Positions 17,778 through 28,109 of a stretch of 64,000 nt of DNA are shown one piece after another (within the stretch, counting starts at the first letter, position 1; each line of letters starts with the position of its first letter). The DNA is from Marinobacter azerbaijanicus (lineage in GTDB: Bacteria; Pseudomonadota; Gammaproteobacteria; Pseudomonadales; Oleiphilaceae), in assembly GCF_030250645.1 (NCBI RefSeq), contig NZ_JASSVS010000001.1, positions 186,001-250,000 on the forward strand. Direction: 5' to 3'. The position numbers and the translations under genes are program-made. The notes beneath the pieces were generated by a model. The model saw only the letters and a list, made by a program, of their open reading frames with translations, did no database searches and was not told the origin of the DNA.

Positions 17778-18954
17778 ATTTGCTCAGTTGCTTCATGGCC
17801 GATTCCAGGCCTTCGATGGTCAGCGGGTACATGTGGTCATTCACCAGTTGCCGGGTCATTCCCAGGGAACCACCCTGCCCCCAGTAGCTCTCTGGCAACG
17901 GGTTGATCCACACCACCTTACGGAAATGCTCGGTAATACGCTGGAACCACGTAGCACCCGCTTCCTCATTCCAGTGTTCAATGGAACCACCCGGATGGGA
18001 AATTTCGTAGGGCGCCATGGTGGCATCCCCGACAAAGATGACTTTGTAGTCCGGGGTATATTTGTGAAGGATGTCCCAGGTACTGGTGGTCTCGTTCATG
18101 CGACGAATATTGTTCTTCCACACACTCTCATAGATGAAGTTGTGGAAGTAGAAATACTCCATGTGCTTGAACTCCATGCGGGCGGCAGAGAACAGTTCTT
18201 CGCACACTCGCACATGAGGGTCCATGGAACCGCCCACATCAAAAAAGATCAGCACCTTGACCGCATTGTGCCGTTCCGGAACCATCTTCAGATCCAGGTA
18301 GCCGGCATTCCGGGCCGTGGAGCGGATGGTGTCGTCCATGTCGAGCTGGTCAGCGGCGCCCTGGCGGGCAAATTTACGCAGCCGCCGCATGGCCACCTTG
18401 ATGTTGCGTATACCCAGGGTAACGCTGTCGTCCAGGTCCTTGAACTCGCGCTTTTCCCAGACCTTCACGGCGCGGCCGTGACGACCCTTGTTCTGGCCAA
18501 TGCGGAAACCTTCCGGGTTATAGCCATTGGCACCGAACGGCGAGGTGCCACCGGTACCAATCCACTTGTTGCCACCCTGATGACGCTCCTTCTGCTCTTC
18601 CATGCGCTTCTTGAAGGTTTCGATCAGCTCTTCCAGGCCACCCAGGGAATCGATTTTCGCCTTGTCTTCCTCCGACAGCTGCTTCTCGAATTCAGCGCGC
18701 AGCCAGTCATCGGGAATAAGCGCTTCCATCAGGTCATCAAGGTTTTCAATCCCCTCGAAATAGGCCTGGAATGCCCGGTCGAACTTGTCGAAATGGCGCT
18801 CATCCTTGACCAGGCATACCCGGGCCAGATAGTAGAACTCCTCCATATCGGCAAACGCCAGGCGGTTCTGCAGGGCCTCCAGCAGATCGAGGAATTCGCG
18901 CAGGCTGGCGGGCACCCTGGCGCGCCGGACTTCGAGAAAAAAATCAATCAACAT
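17776..18954 (-). CDS. CoxE-like VWA-domain protein partnered with MoxR
   Basis: From the ATG at 18954 (MLIDFFLEVRRARVPASLRE) the protein is 392 residues and lacks a signal peptide. Its second half contains a von Willebrand A domain with a MIDAS-like motif (FDVGGSMDPHVR) in which the usual DxSxS is DVGGS, so the second Ser position is kept but the first is Gly. CoxE-like proteins work with MoxR AAA+ ATPases, whose gene ends 22 bases upstream, as chaperones for assembly of metalloenzymes or other complexes. The target here is unknown. The gene ends at the T-run of a terminator pointing the other way. Confidence 0.85.
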   Translation of the reverse strand: MLIDFFLEVRRARVPASLREFLDLLEALQNRLAFADMEEFYYLARVCLVKDERHFDKFDRAFQAYFEGIENLDDLMEALIPDDWLRAEFEKQLSEEDKAKIDSLGGLEELIETFKKRMEEQKERHQGGNKWIGTGGTSPFGANGYNPEGFRIGQNKGRHGRAVKVWEKREFKDLDDSVTLGIRNIKVAMRRLRKFARQGAADQLDMDDTIRSTARNAGYLDLKMVPERHNAVKVLIFFDVGGSMDPHVRVCEELFSAARMEFKHMEYFYFHNFIYESVWKNNIRRMNETTSTWDILHKYTPDYKVIFVGDATMAPYEISHPGGSIEHWNEEAGATWFQRITEHFRKVVWINPLPESYWGQGGSLGMTRQLVNDHMYPLTIEGLESAMKQLSK

Positions 18955-18976
18955 ACAGTGTTGCTCTTGCCGGATT

Positions 18977-19819
18977 TCAGGCGCGACGACGGGCCATAAA
19001 GGCCAGCTTCTGCAGCAGGTGGACATCCTGCTCGTTTTTCACCAGTGCGCCGTAAAGTGGCGGCAAGGCGGAACTGGTGTCCTTCTCCTGCAACATTTTG
19101 GCAGACAACTCGTCCGCCATCAGCAGTTTCAGCCAGTCAATCAGTTCCGACGTGGAGGGCTTTTTCTTCAGGCCCGGCACCTTGCGTACGTCAAAGAAGA
19201 CTTCCAGCGCGTCCCGTACCACCTGCTGCTGCAGGCCCGGGAAATGCACGTCCACAATGCTCTGCATGGTGTCGTGGTTCGGGAAGCTGATGTAATGGAA
19301 GAAGCAGCGGCGCAGGAAGGCATCCGGCAGCTCCTTCTCGTTGTTACTGGTGATCACGATGATCGGGCGGTGTTTGGCCCGCACGAGCTTCTGTGTTTCG
19401 TACACGAAGAACTCCATGCGGTCGAGTTCCAGCAACAGATCGTTCGGGAATTCGATATCGGCCTTGTCAATTTCATCAATCAGCAGAACAACCTGTTCCT
19501 CGGACTCGAAAGCCTCCCACAGTTTGCCCTTGACGATATAATTGCTGATGTCCTTGACCTTCTCGTCACCGAGCTGGGAATCCCGCAGGCGGGAGACCGC
19601 ATCATACTCGTACAGCCCCTGTTGGGCCTTGGTGGTGGACTTGATATGCCATGGGATCAGGCGCATGCCAAGGGCGGCGGCCATTTCTTCCGCCAGCAGG
19701 GTTTTACCGGTGCCGGGCTCACCCTTGATCAGTAACGGCCGTTGAAGAGTGATGGCCGCATTCACCGCCATTTGCAGGTCGTCAGTGGCTACGTATTTCT
19801 CGGTACCGGTAAACTTCAT
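18977..19819 (-). CDS. MoxR-family AAA+ ATPase
   Basis: The 280-residue protein is a single AAA+ module with Walker A GEPGTGKTLLAEE near residue 37, Walker B VVLLIDEIDKAD near 110, a sensor-1 Asn in IVITSNNEKELPDAF and an arginine finger region just after (FLRRCFF). MoxR ATPases remodel or assist assembly of protein complexes together with VWA-domain partners, and the next gene encodes such a partner. The upstream region contains a plausible promoter at 19875-19903, so this pair probably forms its own transcription unit separate from the VWA gene upstream. Confidence 0.92.
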   Translation of the reverse strand: MKFTGTEKYVATDDLQMAVNAAITLQRPLLIKGEPGTGKTLLAEEMAAALGMRLIPWHIKSTTKAQQGLYEYDAVSRLRDSQLGDEKVKDISNYIVKGKLWEAFESEEQVVLLIDEIDKADIEFPNDLLLELDRMEFFVYETQKLVRAKHRPIIVITSNNEKELPDAFLRRCFFHYISFPNHDTMQSIVDVHFPGLQQQVVRDALEVFFDVRKVPGLKKKPSTSELIDWLKLLMADELSAKMLQEKDTSSALPPLYGALVKNEQDVHLLQKLAFMARRRA

Positions 19820-19874
19820 GCTTTCAGTATCCTGTTCAATTAACGGTTAAACGTCTGTTTGAAAATAGCGGTAA

Positions 19875-19903
19875 AGTATAGAGAACCGGAGCCCTCCTGA
19901 TAA
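19875..19903 (-). promoter_or_regulatory. Possible sigma-70 promoter for moxR
   Basis: On the minus strand TTATCA (19898-19903) and TATACT (19875-19880) are separated by exactly 17 bases, matching four of six and five of six consensus positions. The predicted transcript would begin near 19868, giving a leader of about 49 bases to the moxR ATG. The -35 half overlaps a GC-rich imperfect inverted repeat (GCCCTCC...AGGGGGC). Confidence 0.4.
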
Positions 19904-19926
19904 GGGGGCGTCACTTTTTCCTTGCC

Positions 19927-21821
<1,895 letters not shown>

Positions 21822-21822
<1 letters not shown>

Positions 21823-22166
21823 CAGCGCTTTACCAGCCGGTATCTCACCAGGTCGAGAATCCACACCAGCAACATGATGGCAGAGGCGATGCCAAAGTTC
21901 AGGAAGGCGCGCCCGGCTTCGCTGGCATCCCCCAGGATGGTTTCATAGCCGCCGTGCAGCCAGGCCGGCATCCACCAGTTGGCGACCTCAGAGGACTCCA
22001 CCGGGGTCAGGAAAATAACCACCAGGGCGGCCTGTAACAGGGTCCTGACAGCGTACATCGGAATGATGCGGAGCAGCCTTGCCATCATGTAGAAGAAGAC
22101 CACAAAGGCAACCGCGTAAAGGGTCCAGAATATTCCGTAAGCGAGGTTGGTTTCTACGTCCATCAT
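21822..22166 (-). CDS. Small inner-membrane protein of unknown function
   Basis: The 114-residue product has three hydrophobic stretches: about residues 9-30 (GIFWTLYAVAFVVFFYMMARL), 41-55 (LLQAALVVIFLTPV) and 90-108 (FGIASAIMLLVWILDLV). I do not recognise a family. Its stop overlaps the start of the VWA gene, so it is probably a membrane partner of that protein. It begins two bases after the end of ycgN. Confidence 0.7.
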
Positions 22167-22168
22167 TA

Positions 22169-22615
22169 TTAAAGGATCCAGTGAATTATGTGTTCTTCCC
22201 AGTCTTGTTCCGCAACGTCGGCTTCCGAGATGACCCGGTGACGAACCGACACGCCGGCTTCGTGTACCGTTTGCGGATCACCCGAGCGCAACGGGTGCCA
22301 GTCCGCCAGCGGACGGCCTTCCGCCAGTGTACGATACGCGCAGGTAAATGGCAGCCAGTGGTAGTCGCCCAGCGTCTCGGGTGTCAGTACGGTGCACGCC
22401 GGCACTTTCTGTAGACGTTCGCTGTAGACCGTGCACTGACAGGTGTCCTGGTCCATATAGCGACACACCAGGTCGGTGTAGTAAACATCGCCGGTATCCT
22501 CATCTTCCAGCTTGGCCAGGCAGCATTTGCCGCAGCCGTCACACAGGGATTCCCACTCCGCGGGCGTCATTTCATCCAGACGCTTGCGTTGCCAGAACGG
22601 AATCTCTGCAATCAT
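22169..22615 (-). CDS. ycgN: YcgN-family cysteine-cluster protein
   Basis: The 148-residue protein shows the family cysteine pattern CDGCGKCC, then a spaced CRYMDQDTCQC and a CTVLTPE motif. This layout is typical of zinc- or iron-binding YcgN (UPF0260) proteins, whose biochemical role is not established. The gene overlaps ycgL by four bases, the same pairing seen in many gammaproteobacteria. Confidence 0.9.
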   Translation of the reverse strand: MIAEIPFWQRKRLDEMTPAEWESLCDGCGKCCLAKLEDEDTGDVYYTDLVCRYMDQDTCQCTVYSERLQKVPACTVLTPETLGDYHWLPFTCAYRTLAEGRPLADWHPLRSGDPQTVHEAGVSVRHRVISEADVAEQDWEEHIIHWIL

Positions 22616-22905
22616 CCCCGGTTCTGCTCCGGTTTGCGGCGAAAATCCACCACATAGCCGCTGGTTTCTTCCGGCATCTGCAGGAAGAAATCCTTGTCGG
22701 CAATCGCATCCAGAACCTGCCTGCCGGTGGTTCGGGCCAGTTTGCGCTCCGGCGTCATGATCAGGTCCATGGCATGGACCGGATTACCGAAAATCTCTCG
22801 CAGGCTGTCCGGCAGGTCATCCCAGAGCTGGCCACGGCGAACGTATAGATAGGTGTCCGGCTTCTTGCTGCTACGAAACACCGATACAAAGGTTTTTCCA
22901 TTCAT
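22612..22905 (-). CDS. ycgL: YcgL-domain protein
   Basis: This 97-residue protein matches the YcgL (UPF0745) pattern, with VFRSSKKPDTYLYVRRG near the start, a GNPVHAMDLIMTPERKLAR middle and the closing YYLQLPE-like phrase (DFFLQMPEE). The function is unknown in all organisms I am aware of. Its ATG overlaps the rnd stop (ATGA) and it overlaps ycgN by four bases. Confidence 0.9.
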   Translation of the reverse strand: MNGKTFVSVFRSSKKPDTYLYVRRGQLWDDLPDSLREIFGNPVHAMDLIMTPERKLARTTGRQVLDAIADKDFFLQMPEETSGYVVDFRRKPEQNRG

Positions 22906-24050
22906 GATGTCAGTAATTCCTCGATTCGTTCGCGGACAGGAGCCAGGGTTTCCCGGCGCCAGCCTTCATCAAAAAGCCCTGCTGACAGATCCCGCTGGTG
23001 CACTACCGCCTCAAGGCGTTTGCGCGGGGCCAGCAACTCCACGGGAACATCACGGGCCTCGGCCGCCTGAACGATCTCGCGTTTGACCTGTTTATAGAAC
23101 ATCTGCTGCTCCCGACTCAGGGGTGGAGCAATGGTTGTGATACCTGAATTGTCCGCTGAGGCAGCTTCTGCAACCATCTCGATGATCTTGTCACCGTAAC
23201 GACGGACCACGACCGAGGGAACGCCCTGAACCGAAGACAGCTCACGCACTGATCGCGGCAGTTTCTGGGCAATGGCGATCAGCAACGGGTCTGCGACAAC
23301 ACGGCTTCGCGGGCGATCACGGTGTTTTGATTCCTGCTCTCGCCAACGAACCAGTTCCCGCAACACACCCTGTTGTTGCCGGCTCAGGGTCCATCCGCCG
23401 CGCAGTTTGAGGTAATGGTTGTCGGGATCGTCCTGGGCCGCCAGCTCCCGGGAAAACCGGGCCGACTCCTCCGCCAGCGCGTCCTCAAGCCCACGCTCCC
23501 GCAGCCGCGCCATCACCCAGTGATACAGGGGAACCAGAAAACGAACGTCGTCCAGGGCGTAACGCTCCTGGGCCTCGGAAAGCGGGCGTGAGACCCAGTC
23601 CGACCGGGTAGCGGACTTATCCAGGGTTTCCCCGAACAGGGTTTCAACAAGCCGGGCATAGCCCACGGAGAAACCGGCACCGGCCAGGGCGGCACCGATC
23701 TGCAGGTCAACAAGCCCTTCGGGTTCCAGCTGCAGCCAGTGGCGGAAGAGCTCCAGGTCCTCACTCATGGCATAAAGCAGCTTGGGCACGTCCGGATCGG
23801 TCAGTATGCGGCGAAAGCCCTCTGAAGCCTCGGCAACCGAAGGGTCTACCAGGCAAAACCGCTCCCCCAGCCCCAACTGCACCAGCCCCGGGATCGGGTA
23901 AAACGTATTCACTCGCTCAAATTCGGTATCGAGCGCCAGCGGCTCGCCCTTGCCTTCTGCAATCCAGCGATCCAGTTCTTCCGGTTCCCGAATCCAGGAA
24001 ACAGTCTCGGGAGCCGCGGGAACGAGTGCGGCCGGGTTGGTAGCGTCCAT
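22902..24050 (-). CDS. rnd: Ribonuclease D
   Basis: The 382-residue protein has the DEDDy exonuclease motifs: Exo I LALDTEFERVNTFYP with the Asp-x-Glu pair, Exo II around the LLYAMSEDLELF segment, and Exo III YALDDVRFLVPLY. An HRDC domain follows at about residues 215-295. RNase D trims the 3' ends of tRNA precursors and other stable RNAs. It starts 19 bases after recR and overlaps ycgL by four bases. Confidence 0.95.
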   Translation of the reverse strand: MDATNPAALVPAAPETVSWIREPEELDRWIAEGKGEPLALDTEFERVNTFYPIPGLVQLGLGERFCLVDPSVAEASEGFRRILTDPDVPKLLYAMSEDLELFRHWLQLEPEGLVDLQIGAALAGAGFSVGYARLVETLFGETLDKSATRSDWVSRPLSEAQERYALDDVRFLVPLYHWVMARLRERGLEDALAEESARFSRELAAQDDPDNHYLKLRGGWTLSRQQQGVLRELVRWREQESKHRDRPRSRVVADPLLIAIAQKLPRSVRELSSVQGVPSVVVRRYGDKIIEMVAEAASADNSGITTIAPPLSREQQMFYKQVKREIVQAAEARDVPVELLAPRKRLEAVVHQRDLSAGLFDEGWRRETLAPVRERIEELLTS

Positions 24051-24069
24051 ATAATTGGCCCGGTCAGGT

Positions 24070-24672
24070 TTATTCAGTCAGGGGTTTGCGGCCACGGAAG
24101 GCATGAGTCAGGGTGAAGCCGTCCACGTAGCCCAGTTCACCACCCACAGGGATACCGTGGGCAAGGCGGGTAATCAGAATGTTGCTGCCATCCAGCCTGT
24201 CGGCAATATAGTGGGCTGTGGCTTCGCCTTCCACCGTCGGATTGGTGGCGAGAATCAGTTCGGTTACGCCTTCCTCGTGAATGCGTCTGAGCAGACGTTC
24301 GATCCCAATCTCTTCGGGGCCCACCCCATCAATAGGCGACAGATGCCCCATGAGCACGAAATAGCTGCCACGGTAATCGCCCGCCTGTTCAATGGCCAAC
24401 AGATCCGAGGGGCTTTCCACCACACAGAGGGTTCCAGTCCGGCGCTCCGGATTCTCACAGATGTTGCAGGTGGGCGTATCGGCAAAGTTCTGGCAGCTCT
24501 CGCAACGGCGAACGCCGGTCATGGCCCGCTCCAGAGCATCTGAAAGGCGCGACCCGCCGGAGCGCCCACGCTCCAGCAGGTGGAAGGCCATTCGCTGAGC
24601 CGTTTTCTGACCGACACCAGGCAGACACCGGAGTGATTCCACCAGCTCATCCACCAACGGACTAAAAGCCAT
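24070..24672 (-). CDS. recR: Recombination protein RecR
   Basis: From the ATG at 24672 the protein is 200 residues, the normal RecR length. It has the helix-hairpin-helix start ([20 protein letters not shown]), a C4 zinc finger ([16 protein letters not shown]) and a Toprim domain ([12 protein letters not shown]). RecR works with RecF and RecO to load RecA at single-strand gaps. AGAGGA precedes the ATG by six bases, so the two-codon longer reading is less likely. It belongs to the dnaX-ybaB-recR block. Confidence 0.96.
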   Translation of the reverse strand: MAFSPLVDELVESLRCLPGVGQKTAQRMAFHLLERGRSGGSRLSDALERAMTGVRRCESCQNFADTPTCNICENPERRTGTLCVVESPSDLLAIEQAGDYRGSYFVLMGHLSPIDGVGPEEIGIERLLRRIHEEGVTELILATNPTVEGEATAHYIADRLDGSNILITRLAHGIPVGGELGYVDGFTLTHAFRGRKPLTE

Positions 24673-24685
24673 CAGCAATCCTCTA

Positions 24686-25009
24686 TCAGAACGGCATTTT
24701 GAAGCCCGGAGGCATGCCCATACCGGACATCATGCCGGACATTTTATCTTTCTGGTTTTCCTCGACACGGCGGACGGCGTCGTTAATGGCCGCTGCCAAC
24801 AAGTCTTCAAGGATTTCCTTGTCTTCGCTCAGCAGGGAAGGATCAATGTCCACCTTCCTGACATCGTGGCGCCCGTTCATGGTCACCTTCACCAGGCCTG
24901 CACCGGATTCGCCGGTAATCTCGGCCTTGGCAGCCTCTTCCTGGGCCTTCTTCATCTCTTCCTGCATCTGCTGGGCCTTTTTCATCAGGTCGCCCATATT
25001 ATTCATCAT
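24686..25009 (-). CDS. ybaB: YbaB/EbfC-family nucleoid-associated protein
   Basis: The 107-residue protein has the expected [20 protein letters not shown] helix, a [20 protein letters not shown] strand pair and the closing [18 protein letters not shown] tail. YbaB/EbfC dimers bind DNA and coat the nucleoid. The ATG at 25009 is chosen because GGAG lies nine bases ahead; an upstream GTG would leave only three bases. It lies between dnaX and recR, as in most gammaproteobacteria. Confidence 0.95.
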   Translation of the reverse strand: MMNNMGDLMKKAQQMQEEMKKAQEEAAKAEITGESGAGLVKVTMNGRHDVRKVDIDPSLLSEDKEILEDLLAAAINDAVRRVEENQKDKMSGMMSGMGMPPGFKMPF

Positions 25010-25067
25010 GCTCACCTTCTCCAGAATTGCCTCGCCATTCCCTCACACGGGGCTGCGCCCGCACTGG

Positions 25068-26948
25068 TTATCCTTTGGCCTGCTGCGGCGGCCGGATACT
25101 GTCTTCGACTACCCTTGCCTCGAATCGTTCAACGATGGACTGCACCGCCGGATCGTTACGAATCGCTTCTTCAGCAGCCTTCTGACGGGCCTGGCGCTGG
25201 CGCTCTTCCCAGGCTGCGGGAGTTTTCCCGCCAGCGTCGCCCTGCTCTACACGAAGGGTTATGGTGTCGCCAAACCGATTCCTCAATGCCTCTATGATCT
25301 TTTCTTCGTGGCGAGCATTCAGGAGCCGGGCGTGGCCTTCGTCGATAGTCAGTACGATTTCATCGCCATTTCGGGACATGGCGGCGTTACTGGCCAGGTT
25401 ACCCGGCATGCCGACAATACCCAGGCTGCGGAAATCCCGCTCCCATACAAATTCACCGGTATCCGGAAGGGGTTCAGGCTCGGATTCAGGCTGAGCCTGC
25501 TCCTCCACCACCGGTTCAGACACATAATTGTCGGCAACGGAAGATTCAGCCGCTGCGGACTCTGCCGCCGCATCCAAGCTTGCCAGCCAGGCCTCATCGG
25601 CTTCCACCGGCGGAGGGCCTGAATCCGGTTCCTCCGGGGATGGGGGTGCATCCGGTGCAGGCTGTTCGGGCTCAGCCCGTTCAGGAGCAGCCCGCTCTGC
25701 CACCGGCTCTGAATACTGAGGCTCCGGCTCTGGCTCTGGTTTTGGCTCTGGTATCTGCTCTGGTTCTGGCGCTGTCGCCGCCGGGCCAGGTTCGGGGTCT
25801 TCCCGTGATTCCTGGCCAGCGGACGAACCACCGGAGGCAATCGCCGGTGGCTCACGCCGATCCGCACCGGGCCGGAACGCCAGCATGCGCAGCAGTGTCA
25901 TTTCAAAACCCATGCGGGCATCCGGCGTCACTGCCAGGTCTTTACGCCCCATCAGGGCAGCCTGGTAAAACAGCTGCGCGTCTTCGGCGCTCAGCCGACG
26001 GGCCAGTGACTCCACCTGGGCCGCATCCCCCAGCGCGTTATCCACGCTACCCGGTACCACCTGCTCCATGGTAACCCGGTGAAACAGCGACAGCAGGTCT
26101 GCCAGGATCACGCTGTAATCCGGCGCAAAATCGGAAATGCGGCTGATTTCAGAGAGCAGCGCCGGCCCGTCATTTTCAACCAGCGCATTGACCAGCTTTT
26201 CAATATCCCGCTGGTCAATGGTGCCCAGCATATTGCTGACATCACTGCCACTGAGTTTCTGGTTTCCGAAGGCAATGGCCTGGTCGGTCAGGCTCAGGGC
26301 GTCCCGCATGCTGCCGTCGGCGGCGCGGGCCAGCAGCCACAGGGCCGGTTCTTCAAAAGGAATGCCTTCCTGTGTCAGCACGTGCCGCAGATGCCCGGCG
26401 ATGTGCTCCGGCGTCATCCGCTTGAGGTTGAACTGCAGACAGCGGGACAGAACCGTGACTGGCAGCTTCTGGGGATCCGTGGTCGCCAGCAGGAATTTGA
26501 CGTGCTCCGGGGGCTCTTCCAGGGTTTTCAGAAAGGCGTTAAAGGACTGGTTGGTCAGCATGTGCACCTCGTCGATGAGGTACACCTTGAAGCGGCCACG
26601 GGATGGTGAGTACTGAACGTTGTCCGTCAGCTCCCGCATATCATCCACACCGGTACGTGAGGCGGCATCGATTTCGATCAGGTCAACAAAACGGCCTTCC
26701 TGGATTTCCTGGCAACTGGAACAGGTACCGCAAGGGGTGGCGGTAACACCGGTTTCGCAGTTCAGGCAGCGGGCCAGCAGGCGCCCGATGGTGGTCTTGC
26801 CCACTCCGCGGGTACCGGTAAACAGATAGGCGTGGTGCAGCCGCTGGTTATCCAGGGCATGGATCAGTGCCTGGAGCACATGCTCCTGGCCGACCATATC
26901 TTCGAAGGTGCGGGGGCGCCACTTGCGGGCAAGTACCTGGTAGCTCAT
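25068..26948 (-). CDS. dnaX: DNA polymerase III subunit tau (DnaX)
   Basis: The 626-residue clamp-loader ATPase starts MSYQVLARKWRPRTFEDMVG and carries Walker A GTRGVGKTTIGR, a four-Cys zinc site (CLNCETGVTATPCGTCSSCQE) and Walker B YLIDEVHML. Residues about 375-480 form a Pro/Glu/Ala-rich linker before the C-terminal region that contacts the polymerase. Tau couples leading and lagging polymerases to the helicase. By eye I find no E. coli-type A AAA AAG slippery site, so production of a gamma form by frameshifting is not supported here. The next gene, ybaB, begins 58 bases downstream of its stop. Confidence 0.95.
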   Translation of the reverse strand: MSYQVLARKWRPRTFEDMVGQEHVLQALIHALDNQRLHHAYLFTGTRGVGKTTIGRLLARCLNCETGVTATPCGTCSSCQEIQEGRFVDLIEIDAASRTGVDDMRELTDNVQYSPSRGRFKVYLIDEVHMLTNQSFNAFLKTLEEPPEHVKFLLATTDPQKLPVTVLSRCLQFNLKRMTPEHIAGHLRHVLTQEGIPFEEPALWLLARAADGSMRDALSLTDQAIAFGNQKLSGSDVSNMLGTIDQRDIEKLVNALVENDGPALLSEISRISDFAPDYSVILADLLSLFHRVTMEQVVPGSVDNALGDAAQVESLARRLSAEDAQLFYQAALMGRKDLAVTPDARMGFEMTLLRMLAFRPGADRREPPAIASGGSSAGQESREDPEPGPAATAPEPEQIPEPKPEPEPEPQYSEPVAERAAPERAEPEQPAPDAPPSPEEPDSGPPPVEADEAWLASLDAAAESAAAESSVADNYVSEPVVEEQAQPESEPEPLPDTGEFVWERDFRSLGIVGMPGNLASNAAMSRNGDEIVLTIDEGHARLLNARHEEKIIEALRNRFGDTITLRVEQGDAGGKTPAAWEERQRQARQKAAEEAIRNDPAVQSIVERFEARVVEDSIRPPQQAKG

Positions 26949-27030
26949 GTTCTGCCAACTGCCGTTAAAAATGGGTTCAACCATAGCACGGTCAGGGTGT
27001 CAGAAGAAGTCAGCAAGGGTGCGGAAACTC

Positions 27031-27083
27031 GGGGTCAGACCCCAGTGCATTTGGCAAGGCGAAATGTATTGGGGTCTGACCCC
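27031..27083. repeat. 25-base inverted repeat built on a GGGGTCAGACCCC palindrome
   Basis: Two 25-base arms (27031-27055 and 27059-27083) are inverted copies with 22 of 25 matches around a three-base spacer. Each arm begins or ends with GGGGTC-A-GACCCC, itself a perfect palindrome, so the DNA can fold either as one long hairpin or as two short ones. This wording recurs in many marine gammaproteobacteria and resembles RAYT-mobilised REP elements (from memory). It lies between the end of ffs and the start of dnaX. Confidence 0.75.
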
Positions 27084-27093
27084 AAATCAAGAT

Positions 27094-27206
27094 GGGGGTG
27101 ACTCCACCAGCGACACTCCGGCACACAAGTCCACCGCTTCGGCTGCTCCCTTCCGGGCCTGACCGGGTTCACGGTTTATCGTTGCGGAGGCACCAATGGA
27201 GCCACC
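27094..27206 (-). ncRNA. ffs: 4.5S RNA of the signal recognition particle
   Basis: On the minus strand the sequence contains GGTCAGGCCCGGAAGGGAGC, the conserved SRP domain IV loop that binds Ffh. The 5' end GGTGGCTCC (27198-27206) pairs with GGAGTCACC (27097-27105), closing the rod in perfect register including one G-U pair. The length of about 110 bases equals that of E. coli 4.5S RNA. It sits upstream of dnaX, a common position. The mature 5' end is inferred from the pairing; a leader would be removed by RNase P. Confidence 0.93.
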
Positions 27207-27245
27207 ATAACGGGCTTTGGGGCTAAATCCCCGTAAGCGGCGCGC

Positions 27246-27274
27246 ATATTAGCAAAAGGGTCCGGACACTACAA
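27246..27274 (-). promoter_or_regulatory. Promoter of ffs with GC-rich discriminator
   Basis: On the minus strand TTGTAG (27269-27274) and TAATAT (27246-27251) are spaced by exactly 17 bases. The -10 is followed by GCGCGCC, a GC-rich discriminator of the kind found at stringently controlled stable-RNA promoters. Transcription would start near 27239, giving a leader of about 33 bases before the mature 4.5S RNA. Confidence 0.7.
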
Positions 27275-27285
27275 TGCCAAAGCCA

Positions 27286-27966
27286 CTACAAAGGCAACGG
27301 CACTTCATCACAGCGAAACCAGCAGGCAATGCTGTACCGGGTGCGGTTGGCCGGCAGCACCTCGTGTGGTATTTCCTCGCTCATGAACAGGGCCATGCGC
27401 CCTTCCTCGGGAAGCACTGAGCCGCAGACTTCGTCTTCATTCTCACGATTGTAAACCTGCAGGGCGCCACCGTCGGCTTCCTCCCAGCCTTCATTCAGGT
27501 ACAACACCAGGCTCACAACCCGCGATGCCCTGCCCTGGAAGCTGTCCACATGACGGCGATAGAAATCGCCCTCATGGTAAGTGGCGTAGTGGGCCTCAAA
27601 GCGCTTGAGCCCGAGAAACAGGCGCTGGTTAAGCCCAAGCCTGACCGACTCGAAAAAGCCAAACAGCTCGGCCTGTACCGGGGTAATACCCTGCAGCCAG
27701 GCGATCTTGTCGCGGCGCACTGACCGGTCCCGCTGCAGACCCGCCCCACGCCCGACGCCAGCCCTTCTGAGCGCTTCTGTACGGTCCAGAATATGCACTT
27801 CATTGCGCAGGCCGGCCAACAACTCCGCACCCAGACGTACCGCCACGTCCTGGCTCATCCAGCCATGCTCAGTCAGTCCATCCGCCAGCTCATCAAGCCA
27901 ATGATCGCTGACGACGGGTTCTGGCTCATTGTGGGGAAGAATGGGGGCGACAAGCTGGTTATTCAT
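27286..27966 (-). CDS. 2-oxoglutarate/Fe(II)-dependent oxygenase, SM-20/PHD-like
   Basis: From the ATG at 27966 (GGAG eight bases ahead) the protein is 226 residues. The C-terminal half is a double-stranded beta-helix oxygenase domain with the iron-binding HVD, SLVLYLNEGWEEADGG, the distal His in EEIPHEV and the 2-oxoglutarate Arg in NRTRYSIACWF. Relatives include prolyl hydroxylases of the SM-20 type. The substrate is unknown. The gene is divergent from the mutarotase gene and ends 12 bases short of the ffs promoter region. Confidence 0.85.
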   Translation of the reverse strand: MNNQLVAPILPHNEPEPVVSDHWLDELADGLTEHGWMSQDVAVRLGAELLAGLRNEVHILDRTEALRRAGVGRGAGLQRDRSVRRDKIAWLQGITPVQAELFGFFESVRLGLNQRLFLGLKRFEAHYATYHEGDFYRRHVDSFQGRASRVVSLVLYLNEGWEEADGGALQVYNRENEDEVCGSVLPEEGRMALFMSEEIPHEVLPANRTRYSIACWFRCDEVPLPL

Positions 27967-28109
27967 TAAACAGACTCCGGCTGGGACAGGCGATTTTATG
28001 CCGGTTTCTCGCCGTAAAGACAGTTTTAATTTACCCTGACGGTAAGCAAATGCCGTAACACAAACCCGCATTCATGCACTTACGTTGAAACGCAGTAACG
28101 AGGCAGCAA

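Noticed and set aside
17734..18999. Long plus-strand open frame opposite the CoxE-like gene
   Set aside because: It starts in the terminator hairpin and mirrors a gene with clear VWA and MoxR-partner features.
25068..26948. Programmed frameshift in dnaX
   Set aside because: No A AAA AAG-type slippery heptamer is visible by eye in the gene.
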